This document shows positions 8,419 to 15,654 of a stretch of DNA of 19,963 bases, one piece after another (the first letter of the stretch is position 1; the number at the start of each line of letters is the position of its first letter). The notes beneath the pieces are model-generated. The model had not been told where the DNA came from and did no database searches. It saw nothing but the letters and a program-made list of their open reading frames with translations. Location: NCBI GenBank assembly GCA_002390025.1, contig DGRU01000125.1, positions 28,435 through 48,397 of the forward strand, read 5' to 3'. Made by a program: the position numbers and the translations under genes. The stretch is from Lachnospiraceae bacterium UBA4380 (GTDB taxonomy: Bacteria; Bacillota; Clostridia; Lachnospirales; Lachnospiraceae).

Positions 8419-9243
8419 TTAATTCAGTTCTTCGTCCGGTCCGGTCAGGTCGAAGCTGAGGCGGACGGGATCATGAGTGACCCTTTTTTCGACAGGAGGG
8501 AGTTCCATATAGTTTTTTCCGTAGATGTGTTCCAGGATATACAGGTAATCACAGGGAGCATCATATTCCCGGTCCTCAAATTTCAGGCGGACAGGTTTGC
8601 CGAAATATTTTTTGGCGATCGTCTGCTTGCGGATGTTGTATTTGCTTCCCAGATTGATATAGTAGCCTGCATTGTCATTTTTGTTGAGCGTGGCGATCCC
8701 GTGCCGGATCCGCCACAGTCCCTTCCTGGTGAAGAGCGCGGCCGGGATCCTGGCCGCTTTGGGAAGGTCGGGGCGCAGTCCGCATTTGAGGAAATAGAGG
8801 ACCGTGAATTTTTCCACCAAAAACTTCTGTGCCTGCTGGATGCCCTTTTCCTTTTTGGCATTGTCGAGAGGGAAGATGTCGACGAAGATGCCCATGTCGG
8901 TCTGATCCTGAAGAGAATCCAGATATCCCTCCACGAACACCGTGTTCTTGGCTCGCACCTTGGCAAAGTTGTTGGTGAGGAAATTGCAGTTGTACCGGCT
9001 CTGGCAGTAGAAGCGCGGAGAGATCTTGTCATTGCAGATTTTGAGGAATTTCTCATAATCCGTCCGCGGCATGACAATATCCAGATCGTCATCCCAGGGG
9101 ATGAAGCCTCCGTGACGCACAGCACCCAACAGGGTTCCGGCCGTAATGTAATAGCGGAGATTATTCTCATGACAGACACGGTCGATCTCGTCAAGTATTT
9201 CCAGTTCAAAACGGTGAAGTTTGTCCAGTGTTTCCTTTTTCAA
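8419..9243 (-). CDS. LicD-family phospho-alcohol transferase
   Basis: A protein of 274 residues. The core signature AGTLLGAVRHGGFIPWDDDL (35-54, continuing DIVMPR) is that of LicD proteins, whose nucleotidyltransferase-like fold uses the DDDLD acids to bind metal. LicD proteins transfer phosphocholine, or in other clades phosphoribitol, phosphoglycerol or phosphoethanolamine, from a CDP-linked donor onto surface glycans, at the cytoplasmic face. The start is TTG at 9243, supported by AGGAGG five bases upstream on the minus strand; no ATG is suitably placed. The gene lies 57 bases downstream of a cytidylyltransferase gene, which fits supply of the CDP donor. The actual alcohol cannot be read from sequence. 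Confidence 0.88.
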   Translation of the reverse strand: MKKETLDKLHRFELEILDEIDRVCHENNLRYYITAGTLLGAVRHGGFIPWDDDLDIVMPRTDYEKFLKICNDKISPRFYCQSRYNCNFLTNNFAKVRAKNTVFVEGYLDSLQDQTDMGIFVDIFPLDNAKKEKGIQQAQKFLVEKFTVLYFLKCGLRPDLPKAARIPAALFTRKGLWRIRHGIATLNKNDNAGYYINLGSKYNIRKQTIAKKYFGKPVRLKFEDREYDAPCDYLYILEHIYGKNYMELPPVEKRVTHDPVRLSFDLTGPDEELN

Positions 9244-9300
9244 ATCAACCTCCTGTACTGCATGAAAAAGCAGAGAAACCCTTCCATGGCCTTTTGCCGG

Positions 9301-9747
9301 TTATTCGTCTTCCGATTCTTCCTTGAGTGTGTAGAGTACTTCGGACAGAAGCGTCGAGGACACGCCTTCTGTGTGAGGCAGGAATACGACATCGACGCCG
9401 ACCTTCGAGAACTGCTCGATCATATTGTTGTACATGTCGGAGCCCTTCCAGTCCGACCCGTGAAAGAGAGCGTCGAAATGGTATTGTTTCCACGCCTCCA
9501 TTTTGTCCATGGAAACCTGCGGGACAGCCTGGTCCACGCAGCGAAGCTCCCGGACGATCGCGATCCTCTCCTCAAAAGGGATGATCGGAGCCCTGTGCTT
9601 GTAGCTCTCGACAACTTCATCCGTGCTGACGCCGACGATCAGATAGTCGCAGCGCTCCTTGGCTTTTTTCAGAATATTCAAATGCCCGATGTGGAACATG
9701 TCATATACACCGGTCGTATATCCAACTTTATATTTCTTTTCGCTCAT
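9301..9747 (-). CDS. TagD-like cytidylyltransferase
   Basis: A cytoplasmic enzyme of 148 residues of the glycerol-3-phosphate/ethanolamine-phosphate cytidylyltransferase type, expected to join CTP with a phospho-alcohol to give a CDP-alcohol and pyrophosphate. Motifs are in the expected order: GVYDMFHIGHLN (13-24) with the HxGH nucleotide-binding site at 19-22, RELRCVDQAV (67-75, the position of TagD RYVDEVI), GSDWKG (97-102), and TEGVSST (126-132), equivalent to TagD TEGISTT. The length is slightly above TagD (about 130) owing to an acidic C-terminal tail. AAGGAG lies seven bases before the ATG, and a good promoter lies at 9837-9866. It is the first gene of a two-gene operon with licD. Whether the product is CDP-glycerol, CDP-ethanolamine or another CDP-alcohol is open. 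Confidence 0.85.
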   Translation of the reverse strand: MSEKKYKVGYTTGVYDMFHIGHLNILKKAKERCDYLIVGVSTDEVVESYKHRAPIIPFEERIAIVRELRCVDQAVPQVSMDKMEAWKQYHFDALFHGSDWKGSDMYNNMIEQFSKVGVDVVFLPHTEGVSSTLLSEVLYTLKEESEDE

Positions 9748-9784
9748 TCATAAACTCCTTCGGGTAATTGAAAGCATAGCTGCC

Positions 9785-9806
9785 TTTCCGGACAGGTGAC
9801 CGGAAA
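9785..9806 (-). other. Hairpin in the tagD-like leader
   Basis: TTTCCGG (9785-9791) and CCGGAAA (9800-9806) form a perfect 7-bp stem with an 8-base loop in the 5' untranslated region expected for the minus-strand operon. It has no T-run, so it is not a terminator. Role unknown. Confidence 0.4.
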
Positions 9807-9836
9807 CGCATGAATAGAATGCCTGTATTTCTCTGA

Positions 9837-9866
9837 ATTATAACCCAGGGTGCGGATGCTTTTCAA
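9837..9866 (-). promoter_or_regulatory. Promoter for the tagD-like/licD operon
   Basis: On the minus strand, TTGAAA (9861-9866) is followed after 18 bases by a perfect TATAAT (9837-9842). Transcription would start near 9830, leaving a leader of about 80 bases before the ATG at 9747. Confidence 0.6.
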
Positions 9867-9983
9867 TAGAGAAACGCGTCCTCTTCCGGATCAGACAGGG
9901 GGGACGGAGAGTAGGCCGGGCAGATTTCACTTGTATAAACACATGCGATTGCACAATGTTTTGTTCAATGCTGTCGAACTGTA

Positions 9984-10055
9984 TATGAAAAGTTCATAAA
10001 AAAAGTGTTTGTCAAGAAGATTTTCATGGATTTTTTTAAAATCCCTGTTTATAAT
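9984..10055 (+). promoter_or_regulatory. Upstream regulatory region of carB
   Basis: A perfect TATAAT lies at 10050-10055, but no good -35 box is found 16-18 bases upstream. Further upstream is a perfect inverted repeat, TATGAA-aag-TTCATA (9984-9998), and a GGATTTT/AAAATCC hairpin lies close to 10028-10044. The region is AT-rich and is the likeliest promoter and operator zone for carB. The palindrome is not spaced like a standard ArgR box, and the regulator is unknown. Confidence 0.4.
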
Positions 10056-10092
10056 GAGGGGTGGCAAATTTTAAGTTAAAAGGAGCATAACT

Positions 10093-10209
10093 GTGCTGAC
10101 CGGGCCGGAAGAACAAGTCCCGGTTACCGCAGGCTATGATTGGCGGAAGTGTGTTGCCGCCAGAGAGGAGATTAAATGCCCCAGAGAACTGACATCCACA
10201 AGGTATTGA
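10093..10209 (+). CDS. Possible carB leader peptide (uORF)
   Basis: A GTG at 10093 sits seven bases after a strong AAAAGGAG (10078-10085) and opens a frame of 38 codons ending at TGA 10207-10209. It runs across the carB start (10176) in a different frame. The peptide resembles no family I know and lacks a run of any amino acid that would suggest classical attenuation. Two hairpins lie within it: GACCGGG/CCCGGTT (10098-10125) and TGGCGG/CCGCCA (10141-10162), the latter ending just before the carB ribosome site. Translating ribosomes would open the second hairpin, so translational coupling is plausible (inference). Confidence 0.35.
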   Translation: MLTGPEEQVPVTAGYDWRKCVAAREEIKCPRELTSTRY

Positions 10210-13200
10210 TCATCGGCTCCGGCCCGATCGTGATCGGCCAGGCCTGTGAATTTGACTACTCGGGGACGCAGGCATGCAAGGCTTTGCGCAGCCTGGGATA
10301 TGAGATTGTGCTGGTGAATTCCAACCCGGCTACCATCATGACAGACCCGGAAATGGCAGACAGGACCTATATCGAACCTCTGAATGTCGACAGGGTCACG
10401 CAGATCATCAAAAAAGAGCGTCCTGACGCCCTGCTCCCCAACCTGGGAGGACAGTCCGGACTGAACCTTTGCGCCGAACTCTACAAGGAAGGCGTTCTGG
10501 ATAAATATGGTGTCAAGGTCATCGGCGTTCAGGCAGACGCCATCGAGCGAGGCGAGGACCGCATCGAATTCAAAAAGACCATGGATATGCTGGGCATCGA
10601 GATGGCCCGCAGTGAAGTGTCCTACAGCGTGGAAGAGGCACTGGCGATCGCCGACAAGCTCGGCTATCCCGTAGTCCTTCGTCCCGCCTATACCATGGGC
10701 GGCGCCGGCGGCGGCCTCGTATACAATAAAGAAGAACTGAGAACTGTCTGTGCCCGCGGCCTGCAGGCTTCCCTGATCGGCCAGGTCCTGGTTGAAGAGT
10801 CCATCCTGGGCTGGGAAGAGCTCGAGCTGGAAGTCGTCCGCGACAAGGACAACAACATGATCACTGTCTGCTTCATCGAGAACGTCGACCCCGTCGGCGT
10901 CCACACCGGTGATTCCTTCTGCACGGCCCCCATGCTGACCATCGATGAGGACCTTCAGAAAAAACTGCAGGAGCAGGCCTACAAGATCGTCGAGCACATC
11001 GGCGTCATCGGCGGCACCAATGTCCAGTTTGCCCATGACCCTAAGAGCGGCCGCGTGATCGTCATCGAGATCAACCCCCGCACCTCCCGTTCCTCCGCCC
11101 TGGCCTCCAAGGCGACCGGCTTCCCGATCGCGCTGGTCTCCGCAAAGCTTGCGACAGGTCTGACCCTGGCGGATCTGACGGACTCCCGTTTCGGGACCCT
11201 GGACAAATACGTCCCCACCGGCGATTTCGTCGTCGTCAAGTTTGCCCGCTGGGCATTTGAAAAGTTCAAGGGTGTCGAGGACAAGCTGGGCACGCAGATG
11301 CGCGCCGTCGGCGAAGTCATGAGCATCGGCAAGACCTACAAGGAAGCCTTCCAGAAAGCCATCCGCTCCCTGGAGAAGGGACGCTATGGTCTCGGCCATG
11401 TGAACGGCTATGACAAAATGTCCCTCGAAGAACTCAGAAAGCTCCTGGTCAACGTCTCCTCCGAGCGCCACTTCATCATGTATGAGGCCCTCCGCAAGGG
11501 CATGACCGTGGATGAGATTTTTGACATCACCAAGGTCAAACACTATTTCGTCCAGGAAATGAAGGAACTCGTGGAAGAGGAAGAGGCTCTGGTAAGAGAA
11601 TTCAAGGGCCGCATTCCCTCTGATGAGGCTCTGCTCCAGGCCAAGAAAGACGGCTTCTCTGACCACTATCTGGCACAGATCCTGGATGTGAAACAGGATG
11701 ACATCCGCAACGCCCGCGAAGCTCTCGGCTGCACCGAGAACTGGGAAGGCGTCCATGTCAGCGGCACACAGGACAGCGCCTATTACTATTCGACCTACAT
11801 CGGCGAGGACAAGAACCCGATCAACACCGACAGGCCCAAGATCATGATCCTGGGCGGCGGCCCTAACCGCATCGGACAGGGTATCGAGTTCGACTATTGC
11901 TGTGTCCACGCCGCTCAGTCCCTGCGCAAGCTGGGCTTTGAGACCATCATTGTCAACTGCAACCCCGAGACTGTCTCCACAGACTATGACACCTCCGACA
12001 AGCTCTATTTCGAGCCTCTGACCCTGGAGGATGTCCTCTCGATCTACAGAAAAGAAAAGCCCGTCGGCGTCATCGCCCAGTTCGGCGGACAGACACCTCT
12101 GAACCTGGCTTCCAAGCTGGAAAAAGAAGGCGTCAAGATCCTCGGAACCTCCCCTGCGGTCATTGACCTCGCTGAGGACCGCGATCACTTCCGCGCCATG
12201 ATGGACAAGCTGGGCATCCCCATGCCCGAGGCCGGCATGGCAACCACCGTGGAAGAGGCCCAGGAGATCGCCGGCAAGATCGGCTATCCCGTCATGGTCC
12301 GTCCCTCCTATGTTCTGGGCGGACGCGGCATGGAAGTCGTCCACGACGATGAGCAGATGGCAGACTATATGGCGGCTGCAGTCGGAGTAACACCCGACCG
12401 CCCGATCCTGATCGACCGCTTCCTCCACAACGCCATGGAGTGCGAGGCAGACGCGATCTGCGACGGAACCCACGCCTTTGTGCCCGCAGTCATGGAGCAC
12501 ATCGAGCTGGCCGGTATCCACTCCGGTGACTCCGCCTGCATCATTCCTTCCGCGCATATTTCCGAGAAGCACCTGCAGACCATCCGCGAGTACACCAGAA
12601 AGATCGCCGAGGAGATGCATGTCGTCGGCCTGATGAACATGCAGTACGCCATTGAAGACGATGTCGTCTACGTACTTGAGGCCAATCCCCGTGCCTCCAG
12701 AACCGTTCCGCTTGTCTCCAAGGTCTGCGGCATCCGCATGGTGCCTCTGGCCACCGAGATCATCACCGCGGAGCTGACCGGACGCAAGTCCCCTGTGCCG
12801 GACCTGAAGGAGAAGGATATCCCTTACTACGGCGTCAAGGAAGCCGTCTTCCCCTTCAACATGTTCCCGGAAGTCGACCCCGTACTCGGACCCGAGATGC
12901 GCTCCACCGGCGAAGTTCTGGGCATTTCCCGTTCCACCGGCGGTGCCTTCTACAAGGCCCAGGAAGCAGCAAAGATGATCCTTCCTCTGGAGGGAACCGT
13001 GCTCATCACGGTCAGCGAGCCTGACCGCCCCTATGCGCCCGAAATCGCGCGCAGATTTCACGAGGCCGGTTTCAAGATCCTGGCGACTGACCAGACCTGC
13101 AAGGCGATTGCCCAGGCCGGCATCCCCTGCGAGCGCGTCAACAAGAACTATGAGGGCCGTCCCAACATCCTCGATCTCATCACCAACGGCGAGATCCAGA

Positions 13201-13406
13201 TGGTCGTCAACACCCCCATGGGCAAGGGTGCCCGCCATGATGACAGCTACCTGCGCAAGGCAGCCATCAAGGCCAAGATCCCCTATGTCACCACCACGGC
13301 AGCAGGCCTCGCCGCAGCAGAGGGCATCAGCCATCTCAAGCGCAGAGGCAAGGGCCTCATCCTGCCCCTGCAGGAGTGGCACGCCATGATCAGGGACAAG
13401 GACTGA
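10176..13406 (+). CDS. carB: Carbamoyl-phosphate synthase large subunit
   Basis: Makes carbamoyl phosphate from bicarbonate, ATP and ammonia delivered by the small glutaminase subunit CarA, feeding pyrimidine and arginine synthesis in the cytoplasm. The 1076 residues are full length. The opening (MPQRTDIHKVLIIGSGPIVI, then GQACEFDYSG) is nearly invariant in CarB. Two duplicated ATP-grasp halves are seen, the second beginning near 550 with MILGGGPNRIGQGIEFDYCC. The C-terminal MGS-like allosteric domain (about 935-1076) carries the NTPMGKG and VTTTAAG segments that shape the effector pocket. AGAGGAG lies five bases before the ATG. carA is not next to it on either side, which is unusual; the small subunit must be encoded elsewhere. 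Codons are strongly biased to C-ending forms, suggesting high expression. Confidence 0.98.
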   Translation: MPQRTDIHKVLIIGSGPIVIGQACEFDYSGTQACKALRSLGYEIVLVNSNPATIMTDPEMADRTYIEPLNVDRVTQIIKKERPDALLPNLGGQSGLNLCAELYKEGVLDKYGVKVIGVQADAIERGEDRIEFKKTMDMLGIEMARSEVSYSVEEALAIADKLGYPVVLRPAYTMGGAGGGLVYNKEELRTVCARGLQASLIGQVLVEESILGWEELELEVVRDKDNNMITVCFIENVDPVGVHTGDSFCTAPMLTIDEDLQKKLQEQAYKIVEHIGVIGGTNVQFAHDPKSGRVIVIEINPRTSRSSALASKATGFPIALVSAKLATGLTLADLTDSRFGTLDKYVPTGDFVVVKFARWAFEKFKGVEDKLGTQMRAVGEVMSIGKTYKEAFQKAIRSLEKGRYGLGHVNGYDKMSLEELRKLLVNVSSERHFIMYEALRKGMTVDEIFDITKVKHYFVQEMKELVEEEEALVREFKGRIPSDEALLQAKKDGFSDHYLAQILDVKQDDIRNAREALGCTENWEGVHVSGTQDSAYYYSTYIGEDKNPINTDRPKIMILGGGPNRIGQGIEFDYCCVHAAQSLRKLGFETIIVNCNPETVSTDYDTSDKLYFEPLTLEDVLSIYRKEKPVGVIAQFGGQTPLNLASKLEKEGVKILGTSPAVIDLAEDRDHFRAMMDKLGIPMPEAGMATTVEEAQEIAGKIGYPVMVRPSYVLGGRGMEVVHDDEQMADYMAAAVGVTPDRPILIDRFLHNAMECEADAICDGTHAFVPAVMEHIELAGIHSGDSACIIPSAHISEKHLQTIREYTRKIAEEMHVVGLMNMQYAIEDDVVYVLEANPRASRTVPLVSKVCGIRMVPLATEIITAELTGRKSPVPDLKEKDIPYYGVKEAVFPFNMFPEVDPVLGPEMRSTGEVLGISRSTGGAFYKAQEAAKMILPLEGTVLITVSEPDRPYAPEIARRFHEAGFKILATDQTCKAIAQAGIPCERVNKNYEGRPNILDLITNGEIQMVVNTPMGKGARHDDSYLRKAAIKAKIPYVTTTAAGLAAAEGISHLKRRGKGLILPLQEWHAMIRDKD

Positions 13407-13470
13407 TTGCCGGACAAAGGTATTTTGACAAAGTTATTTAGTCAAATGTATTCTTTTTGTGATTATAAAG

Positions 13471-13503
13471 CCTGCTTCTGCAAACCGCAGAGGCAGGTTT
13501 TTT
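13471..13503 (+). terminator. carB intrinsic terminator
   Basis: CCTGCTTCTGC (13471-13481) pairs with GCAGAGGCAGG (13487-13497) over 11 positions, one of them G-U, with loop AAACC and six T residues after it. Confidence 0.88.
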
Positions 13504-13676
13504 ATGAAAAGCGAAGCGGCAGAGCTGTCCCGGAAGAGAAAGATCACCCATGCCCGGAAAGGAGCAAAGCGACTGAAGGAGATAGCGGGCAAAAGGTCAC
13601 CACTAGCCCGAAAAAGTGAAGCGACCGAGCTGTCCAAAAAAGGAAAGGCCACGCATGTTGAAAAAGGAAAGCGCAT
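13504..13676. repeat. Degenerate ~52-bp tandem repeat (three copies plus a fragment)
   Basis: Units run approximately 13504-13552, 13553-13606, 13607-13657 and a partial 13658-13676. The shared core is GAAGCGRCNGAGC-like (13513, 13566, 13618), and most units end in a CACCCATG-like block. Copies 1 and 3 agree at 21 of their first 24 aligned bases (from 13507 and 13612). An open frame of 58 codons from ATG 13504 spans it, giving a basic peptide with a repeated KSEA(A/T)ELS motif. It has no ribosome site and starts straight after the terminator T-run, so I treat it as a repeat rather than a gene. Confidence 0.6.
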
Positions 13677-13679
13677 ATA

Positions 13680-13721
13680 AAAAACAGCTTCCGCATCAAT
13701 CGAGATGAGGAAGCTGTTTTT
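13680..13721. terminator. Bidirectional terminator between the repeat and pncB
   Basis: AAAAACAGCTTCC (13680-13692) and GGAAGCTGTTTTT (13709-13721) are perfect 13-base inverted repeats. An additional CATC/GATG pair lies within the loop. A- and T-runs at the two ends allow termination of pncB on the minus strand and of anything reading from carB on the plus strand. Confidence 0.92.
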
Positions 13722-13760
13722 CAATTTTCATCCTGTATTTTTTTCTGTTGAGAAAACAGA

Positions 13761-15236
13761 TCAGGCATCTGCCATTTTCATTTTCTGCTCTGTGATCTCA
13801 TCGAGCAGGCGGAGCTTGTTTTCATAGAGCTTCTGGGACAGGTCTACGTAGACCTGGTGAGGGTTGACCAGACGGCGGGACTCCTCCCAGAGCGTTTCCT
13901 GTTCTTTCATGCAGTATGCGCGGATATCCATGGTCTTGGGAGACTCGTAGACACATTTGCCGTCCTTGAAGAGCGGCACCATCAGCTCGCGCAGAGAGAA
14001 TTCGCCGGGAGCCAGGCGGGTCTTTTTCCAGGGCTCGACGGGATCGAAGAGGGTGATCTGCTCGTTCTCGCTGTATGTCTCTTCCTCAAGACAGATGATA
14101 TCTGCCTGGATCTTGTGCTCGGGCTCATTGTAGACACGGTAGATCTTCTTGTTGCCGGGATTGGTGACCTTCTCGGTGTTCTCGGACAGCTTGATCTTGG
14201 GAATGAAATTGCCCTTGTCATCCTGGATGGCAGCCAGTTTGTAGACGCCGCCAAAAGAAGGATTGTCTTTGGCTGTGATCAGGTTGGTGCCGACGCCCCA
14301 GGAAGTAATTGTCGCTCCCTGGTCTTTCAGGGAGTTGATCAGATGCTCGTCCAGGTCGTTGGAGGCGGAGATGATCGCATCCGGGAAACCTGCCTCATCG
14401 AGCATCTTTCTGGCCTTTTTGGAGATATAGGCAAGGTCGCCGCTGTCGAGGCGGATACCGTAGCCTTTGCCCAGAGTGCCCTTGTCGCGCATATACTGGA
14501 AGGTCTTGATCGCGTTCGGGACACCGGATTTCAGCGTATCATAGGTGTCGGCCAGCAGGATGCAGGCATTGGGATAAAGGTCCGCATAGGTCTTGAAGGC
14601 GGTCAGCTCATCCGGGAAGCTCATGATCCAGCTGTGTGCATGGGTGCCCTTGACGGGAACGTCGAAGAGCTCGCCGCACAGGACGTTGGAGGTTCCGACA
14701 CATCCCGCGATGACGGCTGCACGTGCGCCGTAGGTGCCGGCATCGGGACCCTGCGCGCGGCGGAGGCCGAACTCCATGACGCCGTCGCCCTTGGCGGCAT
14801 AGCAGATGCGGGCTGCCTTGGCGGCGATCAGACTCTGGTGGTTGATGATATTGAGGATCGCAGTCTCCATCAGCTGGGCCTGGGCGATTGGGGCGATGAC
14901 TTTGACCATGGGCTCGCGGGGGAACATCAGAGTTCCCTCGGGAATCGCATAGATGTCACCTGTAAATTTGAAATCTGCCAGATAATCCAGGAAGTCCGCG
15001 TCAAAGATCTCCAGGCTGCGAAGATATTCGATGTCCTGGCTGCTGAAATGCAGGTCTTTCACATAGCGGACCAGCTGTTCAACACCGCACATGATGGCAT
15101 AGCCGCCCCCGAAGGGATTGGTGCGGTAGAAAGCATCGAAAATAACGGTTCGGTTTTCTTCTTTGTTCTTGAAATAGCCCTGCATCATGGTCAGTTCATA
15201 CAGGTCAGTAAGAAGGGTCAGGTTTTGTCTGTCCAT
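13761..15236 (-). CDS. pncB: Nicotinate phosphoribosyltransferase
   Basis: Converts nicotinate and PRPP to nicotinate mononucleotide, the entry step of the Preiss-Handler NAD salvage pathway. The start is set at ATG 15236, because AAAGGAG lies nine bases upstream and the protein then begins MDRQNLTLLTDLYELTMMQG as in the family. An in-frame upstream extension to 15281 has no such support. The protein is 491 residues. FGLRRAQGPDAG (156-167), GTHAHSW (197-203, with the probable phosphorylated His at 199) and LDSGDL (263-268, PRPP-binding region) are visible. It is a single-gene unit, convergent with carB and divergent from dapL. The transcript probably has a long leader through the shared spacer. 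Confidence 0.96.
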   Translation of the reverse strand: MDRQNLTLLTDLYELTMMQGYFKNKEENRTVIFDAFYRTNPFGGGYAIMCGVEQLVRYVKDLHFSSQDIEYLRSLEIFDADFLDYLADFKFTGDIYAIPEGTLMFPREPMVKVIAPIAQAQLMETAILNIINHQSLIAAKAARICYAAKGDGVMEFGLRRAQGPDAGTYGARAAVIAGCVGTSNVLCGELFDVPVKGTHAHSWIMSFPDELTAFKTYADLYPNACILLADTYDTLKSGVPNAIKTFQYMRDKGTLGKGYGIRLDSGDLAYISKKARKMLDEAGFPDAIISASNDLDEHLINSLKDQGATITSWGVGTNLITAKDNPSFGGVYKLAAIQDDKGNFIPKIKLSENTEKVTNPGNKKIYRVYNEPEHKIQADIICLEEETYSENEQITLFDPVEPWKKTRLAPGEFSLRELMVPLFKDGKCVYESPKTMDIRAYCMKEQETLWEESRRLVNPHQVYVDLSQKLYENKLRLLDEITEQKMKMADA

Positions 15237-15318
15237 ACTGTTGATCTCCTTTGTTATTGCCGGAACTGCAGCACATACCATTCAAGAAAGAAGAACATGG
15301 TGGAGTTCTCAGTGAAAG

Positions 15319-15389
15319 GATTTACCGGCTGCTTCCCGGGCTGTCAAGACACATGTACATACATGATACTCTATTTAGACATGTTTAGC
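15319..15389 (-). promoter_or_regulatory. Candidate pncB promoter and operator palindromes
   Basis: On the minus strand a perfect TTGACA (15342-15347) is followed after 17 bases by a weak TAAATC (15319-15324). Just upstream of this are two related imperfect palindromes, GACACATGTAC (around 15348-15358) and TAGACATGTTTA (around 15376-15387, 10 of 12 symmetric). NAD-salvage genes of Firmicutes are often controlled by the repressor NiaR, which binds short palindromes. This assignment is a guess from position and symmetry only. Confidence 0.35.
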
Positions 15390-15398
15390 AATGTAGAG

Positions 15399-15514
15399 AT
15401 TGCAGGTTACCGGTCACGAACTGGCTTCGAAGCGGTAAGCCTTAGTACAGCTCTGCGAAAAAAGCTGACCGACACGGGAGGTATACCTTGAAGGCGACTT
15501 CCTAAGGGCGCAAT
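15399..15514. ncRNA. Possible structured RNA in the pncB/dapL spacer (strand undecided)
   Basis: A compact branched fold can be drawn: ATTGC (15399-15403) with GCAAT (15510-15514) closes two adjacent arms, TTACCG (15407-15412)/CGGTAA (15433-15438) and GCCTTAG (15439-15445)/CTAAGG-GC (15502-15509). The first arm holds a CGAA/TTCG hairpin. The second holds a CAGCT (15448-15452)/AGCTG (15463-15467) hairpin. On the minus strand it would be part of the pncB leader; on the plus strand it precedes the promoter at 15524. I could not match it to T-box, lysine, TPP, SAM, cobalamin, 6S or SRP consensus sequences. Not confirmed as transcribed. Confidence 0.35.
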
Positions 15515-15523
15515 AAATCTGTA

Positions 15524-15552
15524 TTGACATATACGCTTTCCGGAAATACTAT
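15524..15552 (+). promoter_or_regulatory. Promoter upstream of dapL
   Basis: A perfect TTGACA (15524-15529), a 17-base spacer and TACTAT (15547-15552) make one of the best sigma-A-type promoters in the window. Transcription would start near 15559. Confidence 0.7.
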
Positions 15553-15580
15553 TACAAAGGAGCATCAAAGGCGATACGCC

Positions 15581-15620
15581 CTTCAATGCGATCATCGTAG
15601 AATCGCATGAAGTTTTTTAT
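15581..15620 (+). terminator. First terminator in the dapL leader
   Basis: CTTCAATGCGAT (15581-15592) pairs with ATCGCATGAAG (15602-15612), 11 pairs with one bulged A, loop of nine bases, followed by six T residues. It lies only about 55 bases from the expected transcription start. It would end a very short RNA or act as an attenuator. Confidence 0.7.
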
Positions 15621-15654
15621 AAGTATTATTGTTTTTATAGTTGCAACAGAGCAA

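Noticed and set aside
8365..9753. Plus-strand open frame of 462 codons opposite licD and the tagD-like gene
   Set aside because: It begins inside a terminator hairpin and spans two recognisable minus-strand genes.
10115..10135. PyrR-type binding loop in the carB leader (AGTCC ... AGGCT)
   Set aside because: The two blocks are too far apart to match the compact PyrR loop, and no terminator/anti-terminator pair follows.
10134..13382. Long minus-strand open frame of 1082 codons opposite carB
   Set aside because: It mirrors carB almost exactly. The carB protein matches its family end to end, while the reverse frame has no recognisable motif and arises from the strong C-ending codon bias.
13504..13680. 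Small basic protein with a repeated KSEATELS-like motif
   Set aside because: No ribosome site, begins next to a terminator T-run, and the repeat period shifts frame. Listed as a DNA repeat instead.
15306..15345. SRP RNA-like GGGAAGCAGCC on the minus strand
   Set aside because: The conserved apical sequence and tetraloop of SRP RNA are absent and the surrounding bases do not pair as required.
13857..15491. Plus-strand open frame of 544 codons opposite pncB
   Set aside because: pncB on the minus strand has all the family motifs, a ribosome site and a terminator. The plus frame is a codon-bias shadow.
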